Source: Verrucomicrobiota bacterium
GTDB lineage: Bacteria; Verrucomicrobiota; Verrucomicrobiae; Limisphaerales; UBA11358
Length of the DNA stretch: 64,000 bases
Assembly (NCBI GenBank): GCA_014860005.1
Contig: JACZKP010000201.1
Location: 1-64,000 of the forward strand
Reading direction: 5' to 3'
This document shows, in pieces, positions 9,256-18,859 of the stretch. A program made the translations under genes and the position numbers. The notes under the pieces are model-generated. The model saw only the letters and a list, made by a program, of their open reading frames with translations. It ran no database searches and had not been told where the DNA came from. Each line of letters starts with the position of its first letter. Position 1 is the stretch's first letter.

Positions 9256-9711
9256 ATGTCTGACATTGTGACCAACGCAAAGGCCCGGCGGGATTATCAC
9301 ATCCTTGAAACTTTCGAGGCGGGCCTGGTATTGCGCGGCACGGAGGTCAAGGCGTTGCGCGCGGGCAAAGGCCAGATCGGTGATGCCTTTGCCCGGGTGG
9401 ACAACGAGGAGGTGTTTCTTCACAACGCCCACATTGACGAATACGCGCACGGCAATCTCCAGAATCACCTGCCCAAAGCCCCGCGCAAATTGCTGCTGCA
9501 CAAATCGGAGATTCGCAAGCTGTTTGAATTATCCTCGGTCAAGGGAAACGCCCTGGTGCCGTTGTCGCTGTATTGGAAGAATGGCAAGGTCAAGGTCGCG
9601 CTGGCGGTCGGCCGGGGCAAGGCGCAGTTCGACAAACGCGAGGATCTGAAGCGCCGCGAATCCGACCGGGAACTCAAGCGAGCCACAATGCACCGGTTGC
9701 GCAGCAAGTAG
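9256..9711 (+). CDS. smpB: SsrA-binding protein SmpB
   Basis: 151 residues matching SmpB along the full length: the N-terminal TNAKARRDYHILETFEAGLV, the central GTEVKALRAGKGQIGDAF, and the basic C-terminal tail KREDLKRRESDRELKRA that inserts into the empty ribosomal mRNA channel. With tmRNA it rescues stalled ribosomes. No ssrA gene was seen in this window. Confidence 0.95.
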   Translation: MSDIVTNAKARRDYHILETFEAGLVLRGTEVKALRAGKGQIGDAFARVDNEEVFLHNAHIDEYAHGNLQNHLPKAPRKLLLHKSEIRKLFELSSVKGNALVPLSLYWKNGKVKVALAVGRGKAQFDKREDLKRRESDRELKRATMHRLRSK

Positions 9712-9874
9712 TCCGGGCTGCGGGCGGTGGATTGATCTCTCCGCGACCATGCGAGGACAGTGTTCGGCTCGGAAACCTCACGCAAAGATTTTCAGTGAAA
9801 GCTGGACGATCTGTAGGGATTGCGTCTAAATGGATGCGATGCTTGAATTAGGCCACAATTATCGCGTCAATTTC

Positions 9875-11818
9875 ATGTTGAGAATGAATCCGGCAAGAGT
9901 GTGGAATATGTTTAGACTGCTGCTAATTGTCGCTGCGGGAGCGGTTGTCCTGACCGGCTGCCAACATCCCAATGCCCCGTCGGCGACCGGGGCGCCACCC
10001 AAAGTCCGATATAGCGAGGTCCACGACTGGGAGATCAACAACGTGATGTATCTGGCGGAACGCGGCCGCTGGGAGGAGGCGCGCCAGCACATTGATGAAC
10101 TGCACGAAAAGGATCCGATGAATCCCATGGTTCAGCGCGTTCACACCTGGGTGCTGCAACAAGGCCAGAAGCATCGCGAGCAGGCGTTGGAGGATAAAAT
10201 CCGCGAGGTGGACGCCAAAAATTCGGTTTTCAATCCCACGATTCCCGATTTGTTGCTGGAACAGAAGGACCGCGGGCTGCCAGCGACCAAAGATGTGCGC
10301 GATGCCGTTGATGCCATCGAGAACGCGCCGTACATCCCGGAAACCTACGGCAAGATCATCCGGGAGCAGGGGCCGCTCTTCGATTTGGACAGCGCTCGCG
10401 GCCCCATGGCCAAGATGCTCGACACCGAAGTGTCCATCCATTTGGACAATGTTCCGCTGGAAGCGATCATCGTGAACCTCAGCCGGACTGCCGGGGTCAA
10501 CATCGTCGCCGACAAATCACTGCCGGCCCTCAAGCAAACGCTCAGCGTCAATCTGGACAAGGTGCGACTGGGTGAATTGTTGCGTTACATTGGGCGCAAC
10601 TACGAGTTGCAGTTTCAAGTGGGCGACGAACTGGTCTGGGTCGTGGATGCAAAGGACCCCAAACGATTGATGGAGGAAACCCGCTTTTACCGTTTGAAAA
10701 AGGGCTTCGTGCTGCCGGCCCAATTCGGCGCCGAAGACATGGTCCGCCAGGTAGTCACGGCTGGCAACGTGCGAACGGAAACCCAAACGCAGAAATTCAA
10801 TAATTTCGTCAATGATGACGCCCCCGCCCAACCCTCCATTGAGAAAGCCATTACCAACCTGTTCACCGGCTCCAAGTGGTTTATTGATTACGAACGCAAC
10901 CTGATTGTGGCGACCGGCACGCCGGAACAACTGGAGGTGCTGGAAAACATCATCCGCGAATTTGATCGCCCAGTCCAGCAAGTCTTGATTGAAGCCCGCT
11001 TCGTTACCATTTCGAAGCCTGCGTTTCTGCGATTGGGCGTGCTGTGGGAAACCGACCGCGCGATACAGGCGGGCCGCGTGCCGTTGGATGCTACCGGATT
11101 GTTGGGCAGCCAGAACATCGCCAGCTTAGGCATCGGGATTCAGGAAACGTTTACCAATATCCTGGGCAGTGGAACCTTGAGCGCCACAATTACCGCACTG
11201 GAGCAGAGTGGCGAAAGCCAGACCTTGAGCGCGCCCCGCCTCACGGTGTTGAACAACCGGCCCGCTAAGATTGCTGACGGGAAGGTTCAATACTATTACG
11301 AGGAATATTCGGTCAAATCCATCGTTCAACAGTACTACACCTCCTCGTCTTTCGTGCCCAGCGGCAAGCCCACCAAGATCACCGCCGGGGCCGAATTGAA
11401 CGTGATGGCCAGCATCAGCGGTGACGGCAACAACATCCTGCTGGCGCTGAATCCCCGGGTGAACACGGATGTCCAGCTCGTGAAGTACGCCACCCTCAGT
11501 GATTATGACGTAAACGGCCGATTGCAGAGCACTTTTGACATCAATCTGCCCCAGTATCGCACCCAGGAGCTAATGACCCGCGTCGCGGTCAAGTCAGGCC
11601 AGACCGTGGTCATGGGCGGGGTCTTGGAACGAGACCGATCAACTTACGTGGAAGCGGTTCCGGTCTTGGGCAGCATTCCCATCATTGGCACCTTGTTCCG
11701 CCGCCGCACCGAAGTGGACCGGCCCCGCTATCTCCTGGTGTTTGTAACCGCGACGATTGTGACGGACTCTGGCGAGTTCCTCATTTACGACAAGCCCCCG
11801 GCCCCGGCCAGCAATTAG
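9875..11818 (+). CDS. Secretin-family outer-membrane lipoprotein (PilQ/GspD-like)
   Basis: About 647 residues from the ATG at 9875 (a later ATG at 9908 is also possible). It opens with a lipoprotein signal ending VVLTGC. A periplasmic region of about 170 residues has TPR-like helices, followed by N-domains and a secretin core in the last 220 residues, including SGESQTLSAPRLTVLNN, GQTVVMGGVLERD and VPVLGSIPIIGTLFRRR. Secretins form the outer-membrane gate of type IV pili and type II secretion. It starts a five-gene operon with PilM/N-, PilO- and PilB-like proteins, an order resembling Akkermansia Amuc_1098-1102. Confidence 0.88.
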   Translation: MLRMNPARVWNMFRLLLIVAAGAVVLTGCQHPNAPSATGAPPKVRYSEVHDWEINNVMYLAERGRWEEARQHIDELHEKDPMNPMVQRVHTWVLQQGQKHREQALEDKIREVDAKNSVFNPTIPDLLLEQKDRGLPATKDVRDAVDAIENAPYIPETYGKIIREQGPLFDLDSARGPMAKMLDTEVSIHLDNVPLEAIIVNLSRTAGVNIVADKSLPALKQTLSVNLDKVRLGELLRYIGRNYELQFQVGDELVWVVDAKDPKRLMEETRFYRLKKGFVLPAQFGAEDMVRQVVTAGNVRTETQTQKFNNFVNDDAPAQPSIEKAITNLFTGSKWFIDYERNLIVATGTPEQLEVLENIIREFDRPVQQVLIEARFVTISKPAFLRLGVLWETDRAIQAGRVPLDATGLLGSQNIASLGIGIQETFTNILGSGTLSATITALEQSGESQTLSAPRLTVLNNRPAKIADGKVQYYYEEYSVKSIVQQYYTSSSFVPSGKPTKITAGAELNVMASISGDGNNILLALNPRVNTDVQLVKYATLSDYDVNGRLQSTFDINLPQYRTQELMTRVAVKSGQTVVMGGVLERDRSTYVEAVPVLGSIPIIGTLFRRRTEVDRPRYLLVFVTATIVTDSGEFLIYDKPPAPASN

Positions 11819-11822
11819 TGTG

Positions 11823-13664
11823 ATGCGGTCCCTTTCCATGCTCAAACCCGACCCGGTGCGACGCGTCCTGGCGGTGGATGCCGGCAGTCGCCGGCTGAAG
11901 CTCATGCTGGTCAAAAGCAGCTTTGGGCGCGGCGAGATTCTCCGCGAAGAGTCGGTGGACTTGCACGAGGAGGGATTGGTCAACACCGAGGAACTGAAGA
12001 GCCATCTGCACGACATCCTCGAGGACTGCGGCTGGCCGCCCCTTGCCTTGACCCTTTCGCAACACTTGTCCACGTCGCAGATCATCGAACTGCCGCAGAC
12101 GCCGGAAAGTGAGGTACGCCGGCTCATTGAGGATGAAACCGTCAAGCTGAGCGGGGTGAGCGACAGCGCGATTGTTCACGACTTTGTGCAGGTGCCGTCG
12201 CCGTCGCCGAACCGCCAGCAGTTCTGGGTCACGTTGTGCAAGGAGCGGGACATCGAAGAGCGCGTTCAGCAACTGGGCCTGGCGGCGGATGATTTGTGCG
12301 ATGTCACCACGGCCGCCAATGCCCTCGTCGCCGCTTATCGCGCCGCCGAACCGCAGGCGACGGACGCGCTGCTGGTGCATCTCGGCGCCCAAAACACTCT
12401 GCTGGTCGTTTTGGATGGAGGGCATGCCGTCTTCGCCGCCAGCTTCACGGTCGGCAGCGATTCCTTCACCCGCGCCGTCGCCAAGGCGCGTGGCTGCTCC
12501 TTCGAGGATGCTGAAGCGTTCAAGCGCCAGACCAATGTGCTGGCCGGTCCCGAAGCCCTGCCAGGCTTTGCGGAATTTGTGGATAGCTGGGTCTCCGAAA
12601 TCAAGCGGCAGTTCAGCGACTGGCTCGCAAGCCGTTCCGGCCCGCCGGTGGACCTGGCCGCCTTTCCGGTCATCGTTGGCGGGGCAGCGTTCGACCAGCC
12701 CGGCCTGCTGGAATACCTCAACCAGCGCGCCGCCTTGAGTTTGCGGCCCTGGCCGGTTCACCCGGGCCTCCCAGCGCATGGATTTGAGATCGCCTACGGT
12801 ACCGCACTGCAAGCCCTGAGTCTCACCTCGCAACCCGTTTCGCTTTTGCCCACCGCCCGGCGCGCCGCCTGGAAGCGGCGGCTCACCACTCGCAAGATTG
12901 AACTGGCCAACGTGGCGCTGCTGGCTGTCTGCTTCCTGGCATTGGGGTTCGGAATCTGGCACAAGCTGTCGCTTATCCAAAGCAAGAGCGAGTTGCTGGC
13001 AAAAGTGCAGGCGGGGGCGGATGCCCTGCAGGCCAACCAATTGCTGACAGCCAACCTGATGGCTGATTACGAGCGTCTGCGGCCACTGTTTGAATGGCAG
13101 CAGAACACCGTGGACACGCTGGCGACGCTGGCATTGCTCCAGGAATCCCGCAGCAACCGCACTTTTTGGTACGTTCTGCTCGCCGACCAGCAGAGTTATT
13201 TCACGCCCGGCGGGTTTGCGATCACCAACCGCTTGGGACGTACCAACGGGTTCGCGCCGTTCATCGGCCCCTTGCCGCCACCGGACCACGACGCCCTGGC
13301 AGGCGGAAGCGGTCAGGAGCTTTCTCCGGCCAAGCCCGGATTGATCGCTGAACTCTGCGTGCCCGAGGATGTCGAAGGCGCGCGGCGGGTCTTGAGCCAG
13401 ATCGTTAATGATCTCAAGCAAAGCCCGCTGTTCACCAAGGTGGACCTGCTTTCAGATGATCTGCGGCGCGACAATGCCGACCCCAAAGTGATTCTCCCGG
13501 GACGCCACTTTGCCCTGGCGCTCGACTTCGCGGCAGCGGAGTTTCATCAATCGCCGCTTTCCCGCCGCACCCGCCCGCCGGAGGCGTTCAGCGGGCCCGG
13601 CCGATCCGGTCGGCGGACTCTCCTTGGCACGCCCGAAGGCGGTGAGTCGGGCAAAGCTCCCTGA
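11823..13664 (+). CDS. PilM-PilN-type fusion protein
   Basis: About 613 residues in two parts. Residues 10-350 form an actin-like ATPase domain of the PilM/FtsA kind (VLAVDAGSRRLKLMLV at the start, LVHLGAQNTLLVVL in the middle, VIVGGAAFDQPGL later). A membrane helix follows near 365-385 (VALLAVCFLALGFGIW), then a coiled-coil and periplasmic region of about 220 residues like PilN. In most pili PilM and PilN are separate; fusing them ties the cytosolic ring to the inner-membrane alignment complex. It starts 4 bases after the secretin stop. Confidence 0.78.
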   Translation: MRSLSMLKPDPVRRVLAVDAGSRRLKLMLVKSSFGRGEILREESVDLHEEGLVNTEELKSHLHDILEDCGWPPLALTLSQHLSTSQIIELPQTPESEVRRLIEDETVKLSGVSDSAIVHDFVQVPSPSPNRQQFWVTLCKERDIEERVQQLGLAADDLCDVTTAANALVAAYRAAEPQATDALLVHLGAQNTLLVVLDGGHAVFAASFTVGSDSFTRAVAKARGCSFEDAEAFKRQTNVLAGPEALPGFAEFVDSWVSEIKRQFSDWLASRSGPPVDLAAFPVIVGGAAFDQPGLLEYLNQRAALSLRPWPVHPGLPAHGFEIAYGTALQALSLTSQPVSLLPTARRAAWKRRLTTRKIELANVALLAVCFLALGFGIWHKLSLIQSKSELLAKVQAGADALQANQLLTANLMADYERLRPLFEWQQNTVDTLATLALLQESRSNRTFWYVLLADQQSYFTPGGFAITNRLGRTNGFAPFIGPLPPPDHDALAGGSGQELSPAKPGLIAELCVPEDVEGARRVLSQIVNDLKQSPLFTKVDLLSDDLRRDNADPKVILPGRHFALALDFAAAEFHQSPLSRRTRPPEAFSGPGRSGRRTLLGTPEGGESGKAP

Positions 13665-13672
13665 AGTCGCTT

Positions 13673-14497
13673 ATGTTTTCCTTCCTGCTCAACGAACGCC
13701 GGCGGCGACACCTGATTCCAGTGGTGGTGCTGGCCCTGGCTGCCGGCTACCTGTTCGTGTTGCTGCCTTTGGGCCGGCGGGCGGATCAGTTGAATGAACC
13801 GCTCAACAAGGCCTGGCGCACTCTTTCCGCCTCACTGGGTCAGACCAACAACATGAGCATTGATTTCGTCGGCCTCACCAACCAGATAGACGCCACCCGC
13901 CAGGCGGTTGTGGCGCTTGAAACGGCCCGCCAACGCGCCGCGTCGCGCAGTGCGTTGGACGTGGAACTGCGCGAACGGATGAACGCGCCCTTCCAGTTGG
14001 TGGACTACGAGAATGAGCGCGGTGCCTTGCAGGATTCGTTGCGCAAGCTGGCCGCCAAGCACAAGGTGACGGTCGCTCCGGCGGTGTTTGACGGCTTTCC
14101 CGCGCACACGACGGACGTGCGCCAACCCACCTTGCTCTGGGTGCAATTGGCGTTTGTCCAGGAGTTGTTAACGGCGGCGATTCAGGGTCAAGTGTCCGGC
14201 ATTCAAGCCTTGAGTGTGCCCACCGTGCTGACGAACCCGCCGCCGCTTGGCGGGCAGCGGGCGTTGACCGAGATCCCCCTTCAAATTGAACTGGTTGGGG
14301 AGGCGGGGAAAGTCGCCCGATTCCTGAAGCGCCTGCCGCTGCGCGCCGGGGAACTGGAGGCCGCCGGGCTGCCGGCCACTACCACCAACAAACCGGCCTT
14401 GTTTTTGGACCGGATGGTTCTCCGCAAACAATCGCCCGAGAAACCCGAGGAAATCCGCGCCTCGTTCCAGATTGTGGGTTTCGTGTTTCGCGAGTAG
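13673..14497 (+). CDS. PilO-like inner-membrane alignment protein
   Basis: 274 residues: a short basic N-terminus (NERRRRH), one membrane helix (LIPVVVLALAAGYLFVLLPL), a coiled-coil region (about 35-125) and a C-terminal mixed alpha/beta domain. This layout and the gene position match PilO, and Amuc_1100 of Akkermansia is a PilO-like protein in the same position. It probably pairs with the PilN half of the upstream fusion in the periplasm. Similarity is by architecture, not strong motifs. Confidence 0.65.
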   Translation: MFSFLLNERRRRHLIPVVVLALAAGYLFVLLPLGRRADQLNEPLNKAWRTLSASLGQTNNMSIDFVGLTNQIDATRQAVVALETARQRAASRSALDVELRERMNAPFQLVDYENERGALQDSLRKLAAKHKVTVAPAVFDGFPAHTTDVRQPTLLWVQLAFVQELLTAAIQGQVSGIQALSVPTVLTNPPPLGGQRALTEIPLQIELVGEAGKVARFLKRLPLRAGELEAAGLPATTTNKPALFLDRMVLRKQSPEKPEEIRASFQIVGFVFRE

Positions 14498-14506
14498 GCA
14501 AAATGC

Positions 14507-14584
14507 CAGTCGCCCCCGACCCCCTCCACCTCCTCACCCGCCGGGCAGTTTGTGAGGGGGGAGGTCCGGCAAGGGGCGAGGGCC
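14507..14584. repeat. Palindromic repeat inside the pilus operon
   Basis: Nested inverted halves: GCCCCCGACCCC pairs with GGGGCGAGGGC, and inside them ACCTCCTCAC pairs with GTGAGGGGGGAGGT. It fills most of the 100-base gap between the PilO-like gene and the next gene, and resembles the pyrimidine/purine palindromes of the restriction locus at 48-55 kb. Confidence 0.7.
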
Positions 14585-14597
14585 AAATCAAAGCATT

Positions 14598-15116
14598 ATG
14601 ATGCTGGGTCAGACAATAAGAAGCCGCTGGTTCGTAACCACCCTGCATGTGGGGTTGTGGGTGATCCTTGCCCTGACCCTTTACCGCCTGCGCGGGACGG
14701 CGCCGGAGTACCAAGAAACCACCTCGCATACCACACCCGCTTACAGCCCGGTGCCCGTTGCCCGGCTGGAAAGCCTCTTTACTCCCGAAACCCTCACGGG
14801 CCACCTCGCCCCCACTAACGGCGTCAACCCGTTTGCCACGCGCCATTTTATCCCCACCGTGATCCCGCCGCCGCCGCCCACCACCCGCAAGTTTGAGGTG
14901 ACCTATCAGGGATTCTACCAGACGGGAGACAATCCCAAGCGCGTCTTTGTCCAACTGGACAGCGCGCTGGTGGTCAGCACCATTGGCGCCCGCCTGGCGA
15001 CCAATCTCTACGTGGCCGAGGCCACCTTCACGAACCTGACGTTGACGAATCCGGTCCCGCAAACCAATGTGGTGAAACTGAACACCAAACAAGTGGTCGA
15101 AGTTCCTCTCCAATGA
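14598..15116 (+). CDS. Small bitopic protein of the pilus operon (PilP position)
   Basis: 172 residues. A membrane helix near 12-27 (TLHVGLWVILALTLYRL) is followed by a proline-rich stretch (PTVIPPPPPTTRK) and a small beta-rich domain (FEVTYQGFYQTG, then VFVQLDSALVV). This resembles PilP and GspC periplasmic domains, which contact secretins, and the position between PilO-like and PilB-like genes fits. Its stop overlaps the ATPase start (ATGA). Family assignment is tentative. Confidence 0.6.
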   Translation: MMLGQTIRSRWFVTTLHVGLWVILALTLYRLRGTAPEYQETTSHTTPAYSPVPVARLESLFTPETLTGHLAPTNGVNPFATRHFIPTVIPPPPPTTRKFEVTYQGFYQTGDNPKRVFVQLDSALVVSTIGARLATNLYVAEATFTNLTLTNPVPQTNVVKLNTKQVVEVPLQ

Positions 15117-16876
15117 CGGCCAACCCAGGCGCAACAACCAAAGACGTGGGCGATGTCCTGCTTCATCAGGGCAAGCTTACCCCGCCGCAGTTGGAACAAG
15201 TCCGCCGCCGCCAGCGCCGGCTGAACATCCCCCAGCACCGCGCCGTGGTGGACTTGAACTTTGCTTCCGAGGAAGACACCTGGCGCGCGCTCGCCCAGGT
15301 GAACGACTTGGAATTTGTGGACCCGGTCGCGCTCGAGCTAAAGCCCGCGACTCTCGAATTGGTCCCGATCAAGTTCATTTTCCACTATCAAATGCTGCCG
15401 GTGGGCGCAGAAGGTGACGTCGTTACGCTTGCGTTCAGCGAACCGCCCCGGCAGATGGAGCAGGGGAACCTGCGCCTGATGCTCAACCAGCGTTTCAAAA
15501 CGGTGCTGGCCACGCCCAGCGCGGTTCACGCCGTCATCAAGAAGAACTTCGGCCTCGGCGCTGAGACCATTCAGAAGCTGCGCGAGGAACGCGGCGGCGC
15601 CGACCTCGACCGTGAAATCGTTTTCGACGTGCAGGGCAAGGATACCGACTCGGCGCTCGAATCCACGATCTCCGCGTTTGTGGACCAGATTTTGCAGGAA
15701 GCGTTGCGGCTCAAAGCCACCGATATTCATCTGGAGCCATACGTTAATTCCATCCGCCTGCGCTACCGCGTGGATGGCATTCTCGAAACCGTTCCCGTGC
15801 CGGCGGACATGCGCCATCTGCACGCGGCCGTGATTTCGCGGCTCAAAATCATGGCGGGACTCAACATCGCCGAGAAGCGCCTCCCGCACGATGGCCGCAT
15901 CGCCATGAAAACTGGCGAGGAGGAATACGATCTGCGCGTGTCGGTGGTGCCAACCAAGCACGGCGAAGCAGTGGTCCTCCGCATTCTTGGCCGCCAGAGT
16001 CTGTTTTTCGATCTCGGCCAGCTTGGCATGGAGCCAGGACATGAAGCCGTGTTTGGCCAACTGACGAAAATGCCGCAGGGCTTGGTGCTGCTCACCGGTC
16101 CGACGGGCAGCGGCAAGACCACCACCCTTTATGCCGCGCTGGCGCAAGCCAATGACGAGGGCCGCAAAATCATCACCTTTGAAGACCCGATTGAGTACCA
16201 GCTCGACGGCGTGGTGCAGATTCAAGTGCGCGAACAAATCGGCCTGACATTTGCCGCCGGCTTGCGCGCCGTGCTCCGCCACGATCCCGACGTCGTGCTG
16301 GTTGGCGAGATCCGCGACTATGAAACCGCCGAAATCGCCGTGCGCGCCGCGCAGACCGGACATCTTGTTTTGTCCACGCTGCACACCAACGACAGCATCG
16401 GCGCGGTGACGCGGCTGTTGGAGATGAAGATCGAGCCTTATCTGGTCTCCTCCTCGCTGCTGTGCAGTCTTTCGCAACGCCTCGCCCGCCGTATCTGCCG
16501 GCATTGCGCCGAGCCGGACAACGACATCCCGGCGGGCACTCGCGATGAAATGGTCACCGCGCTCGGCCTGCCGGCCGGCGAGGTCAGGGCTTTCCGAGGA
16601 CGGGGTTGCGTCGAGTGCAACCACCGCGGCCATCGCGGACGCGTGGCTGTCTATGAAATGTTCCTGCTCAACGAAGCCATCAGTGACTTGATCCTGCCTG
16701 GCGTCAAAACCGGCGACTTGCGCGAGGCCGCGCGGCGGGTTGGCTGGCGATCCTTGCGTGAGATGGGCTGGCTCAAAGTCCAGCGGGGACTGATCCCCAT
16801 TGCCGAGCAGGAGCGCTGGACGCGCCTCATTGATCCCCTGACACTGAAGGCGGGTTCGTTGAGCGGACTGACGTGA
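15113..16876 (+). CDS. PilB/GspE-type secretion ATPase
   Basis: 587 residues. An N-terminal MshEN/T2SSE_N domain (about 10-150) precedes the hexameric motor ATPase: Walker A GPTGSGKTTT at about 329-338, Asp box FEDPIEYQ, Walker B VLVGEIRDYETAEIA and the His box LSTLHTND. A zinc-binding insert has CRHC and, later, CVECNHRGHRGR. It powers pilus or pseudopilus polymerisation from the cytosolic face. No PilT or PilC platform gene lies next to it. Confidence 0.93.
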   Translation: MTANPGATTKDVGDVLLHQGKLTPPQLEQVRRRQRRLNIPQHRAVVDLNFASEEDTWRALAQVNDLEFVDPVALELKPATLELVPIKFIFHYQMLPVGAEGDVVTLAFSEPPRQMEQGNLRLMLNQRFKTVLATPSAVHAVIKKNFGLGAETIQKLREERGGADLDREIVFDVQGKDTDSALESTISAFVDQILQEALRLKATDIHLEPYVNSIRLRYRVDGILETVPVPADMRHLHAAVISRLKIMAGLNIAEKRLPHDGRIAMKTGEEEYDLRVSVVPTKHGEAVVLRILGRQSLFFDLGQLGMEPGHEAVFGQLTKMPQGLVLLTGPTGSGKTTTLYAALAQANDEGRKIITFEDPIEYQLDGVVQIQVREQIGLTFAAGLRAVLRHDPDVVLVGEIRDYETAEIAVRAAQTGHLVLSTLHTNDSIGAVTRLLEMKIEPYLVSSSLLCSLSQRLARRICRHCAEPDNDIPAGTRDEMVTALGLPAGEVRAFRGRGCVECNHRGHRGRVAVYEMFLLNEAISDLILPGVKTGDLREAARRVGWRSLREMGWLKVQRGLIPIAEQERWTRLIDPLTLKAGSLSGLT

Positions 16877-16945
16877 AAACAACGAGCGTTGAACCGGGAT
16901 TCCCCGCCTCAACGCTTAAGCACAATTGAAAAGCCTGCGATCCGG

Positions 16946-17209
16946 TCAGGCCTTGGCTTCCGCTGGTTTCCAGTTCCGCTTGGGCGCTTTGGTCACCAAC
17001 CCCTGCTTCAGGGCCTTGGCGGAAACACGCACGTAGCGCACCTCCCCGTCAATGATCGCTTTCACGCGCTGCAAATTGGGCAGAAAACGCCGTTTGGTGA
17101 TGGCGGTCACGTGCGTGCCGATACCACCGGTCTTCTTCGATTTGCCGCTGCGCCAGATGATGCTGCCCTTGCGCGGACCTTTACCTGTCAGTTCACAAAT
17201 TCCTGCCAT
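16946..17209 (-). CDS. rpmB: 50S ribosomal protein L28
   Basis: 87 residues from the ATG at 17209, preceded by AGAGAGGATTT, a good ribosome-binding site. It has the L28 core: CELTGKGP, then SKKTGGIGTHVT, KRRFLPNLQRVK and VRVSAKALKQG. The C-terminal tail is lysine-rich. The gene is alone, transcribed toward the pilus operon. Confidence 0.93.
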   Translation of the reverse strand: MAGICELTGKGPRKGSIIWRSGKSKKTGGIGTHVTAITKRRFLPNLQRVKAIIDGEVRYVRVSAKALKQGLVTKAPKRNWKPAEAKA

Positions 17210-17337
17210 AAATCCTCTCTCGATTAAGGGCGCAGAAGATAACCGCCCGAAGCCCGCTGGCAAGCCCTATTTTGAGGCATACGCGGGCCTCTGCTTGTCA
17301 CCCGGCCCGGGCTTTGCCAGACTCCGCTTGATTCGTC

Positions 17338-18822
17338 ATGAAAATCCTTGCCCGACTCCTGCTGGTGTGGGTTTGCGCTTTGGGAATTCACCTCTGCGCC
17401 GCCGCCTCGAAACCCAATGTTCTCTTCATCGCCATTGACGATCAGAACGACTGGGTCGGCCCGCTGGGCGGTCATCCGCTGGTAAAGACGCCGCATCTCG
17501 ACCGCTTGGCGCAGCGCGGCACGACGTTTCTGAACGCCCACATTCAAAGCCCGCTCTGCAATCCCTCCCGCACCAGTCTCATGCTCGGTTTGCGGCCTAC
17601 CACCACTGGCATCTACGGGTTGTCGCCGTGGTTTCGCAACGTCGAGGCCTGGAAGGACCGCGTGACCTTGCCGCAACATTTCAAAGCGCACGGCTACCGC
17701 ACGTTTACCACAGGCAAGATTTATCACCACGGCGTGGGCGGGCCGGAGAAACAAGCCGTCGAGTTCGATGTCTGGGGACCGCCGGGCGGCATTGGTGTGC
17801 GGCCGGAAAAGAAACTCATCGGCCCCACGCCGATGGGCAACAATCCGCTCATGGACTGGGGCGTGTTTCCGCATCGTGACGAAGACAAGCAGGATTACAA
17901 GGTCGCCTCCTGGGCCGTGGAAAAACTCCAGGCAATGCCCAGGGAGCAGCCCTTTTTCCTCGCCGTGGGTTTCTTTCTCCCGCATGTCCCGTGTTACGCC
18001 ACGCAGAAGTGGTTTGACCTGTACCCGAACGACGACAGCGTCCTGCCAAAGGTCAGAGAAGATGACCGCGACGACACACCGCGATTCTCGTGGTACTTGC
18101 ATTGGCATCTGCCGGAGCCGAGGTTGAAGTGGGTCCAGGAAAACAACCAATGGCGCAACCTGGTTCGCTCCTATCTCGCCTGCACCAGCTTCGTGGATGC
18201 ACAAATCGGCCGCGTGCTGGATGCACTCGGCGCAGATGGCTTGTCCGATAACACAGTCGTCGTCGTCTGGGGCGATCACGGCTATCATTTGGGTGAGAAG
18301 GGCATCACCGGCAAGAACACGCTTTGGGAACGCTCAACGCGCGTGCCGCTAATTTTCGCCGGGCCGGGCGTGACCACCGGCGCGCGATCTTCCCAGCCTG
18401 CCGAGTTGCTCGATCTTTATCCCACGCTCATCGAACTGTGCGGCCTTACTCCGCGCACGGATCTCGAAGGCCTCAGCCTCGTGCCGCAACTCCAAAATGC
18501 GCAAACCGGACGCGCACGGCCCGCCATCACCTCGCACAACCAAGGCAATCACGGCGTCCGCAGCGAACGCTGGCGCTACATCCAATATGCCGACGGCGCT
18601 GAGGAGCTTTACGACCATCGAAGCGATCCGAACGAATGGACCAACCTCGCGGGCGACCCGGACCACGCCGCAGTCCTTGCGGCGCACCGTAAGTGGCTGC
18701 CACGTATGGATGCTCCGCTGGCACCACGCAGTTCCGACCGCGTCTTCACTTACGATCCCGCCACCGATGAAGTAATCTGGGAGGGCAAATCCGTTCGTCG
18801 CAGCGATCCAATCCCGGAATGA
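17338..18822 (+). CDS. Secreted sulfatase (iduronate-2-sulfatase-like)
   Basis: 494 residues with a signal peptide (KILARLLLVWVCALGIHLCAAA). The type I sulfatase site reads LCNPSRTSLMLG, with Cys74 as the residue converted to formylglycine. Metal and catalytic motifs follow: IAIDDQNDW near the N-terminus, VAVGFFLPHVP-type and VVWGDHGYHLGEKG. The pattern is closest to iduronate-2-sulfatases. Such enzymes remove sulfate from algal or animal glycans and are abundant in Verrucomicrobiota. It needs a formylglycine-generating or anSME enzyme, not present here. The second sulfatase follows 37 bases later. Confidence 0.92.
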   Translation: MKILARLLLVWVCALGIHLCAAASKPNVLFIAIDDQNDWVGPLGGHPLVKTPHLDRLAQRGTTFLNAHIQSPLCNPSRTSLMLGLRPTTTGIYGLSPWFRNVEAWKDRVTLPQHFKAHGYRTFTTGKIYHHGVGGPEKQAVEFDVWGPPGGIGVRPEKKLIGPTPMGNNPLMDWGVFPHRDEDKQDYKVASWAVEKLQAMPREQPFFLAVGFFLPHVPCYATQKWFDLYPNDDSVLPKVREDDRDDTPRFSWYLHWHLPEPRLKWVQENNQWRNLVRSYLACTSFVDAQIGRVLDALGADGLSDNTVVVVWGDHGYHLGEKGITGKNTLWERSTRVPLIFAGPGVTTGARSSQPAELLDLYPTLIELCGLTPRTDLEGLSLVPQLQNAQTGRARPAITSHNQGNHGVRSERWRYIQYADGAEELYDHRSDPNEWTNLAGDPDHAAVLAAHRKWLPRMDAPLAPRSSDRVFTYDPATDEVIWEGKSVRRSDPIPE

Positions 18823-18859
18823 TAGTGAACTTCAACCCGCCATCAGCCCGATACACCTC

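Noticed and set aside
11781..13421. 546-codon minus-strand frame
   Set aside because: Antisense to the PilM-PilN fusion; no domain.
15338..16912. 524-codon minus-strand frame
   Set aside because: Antisense to the PilB/GspE ATPase with all its motifs.
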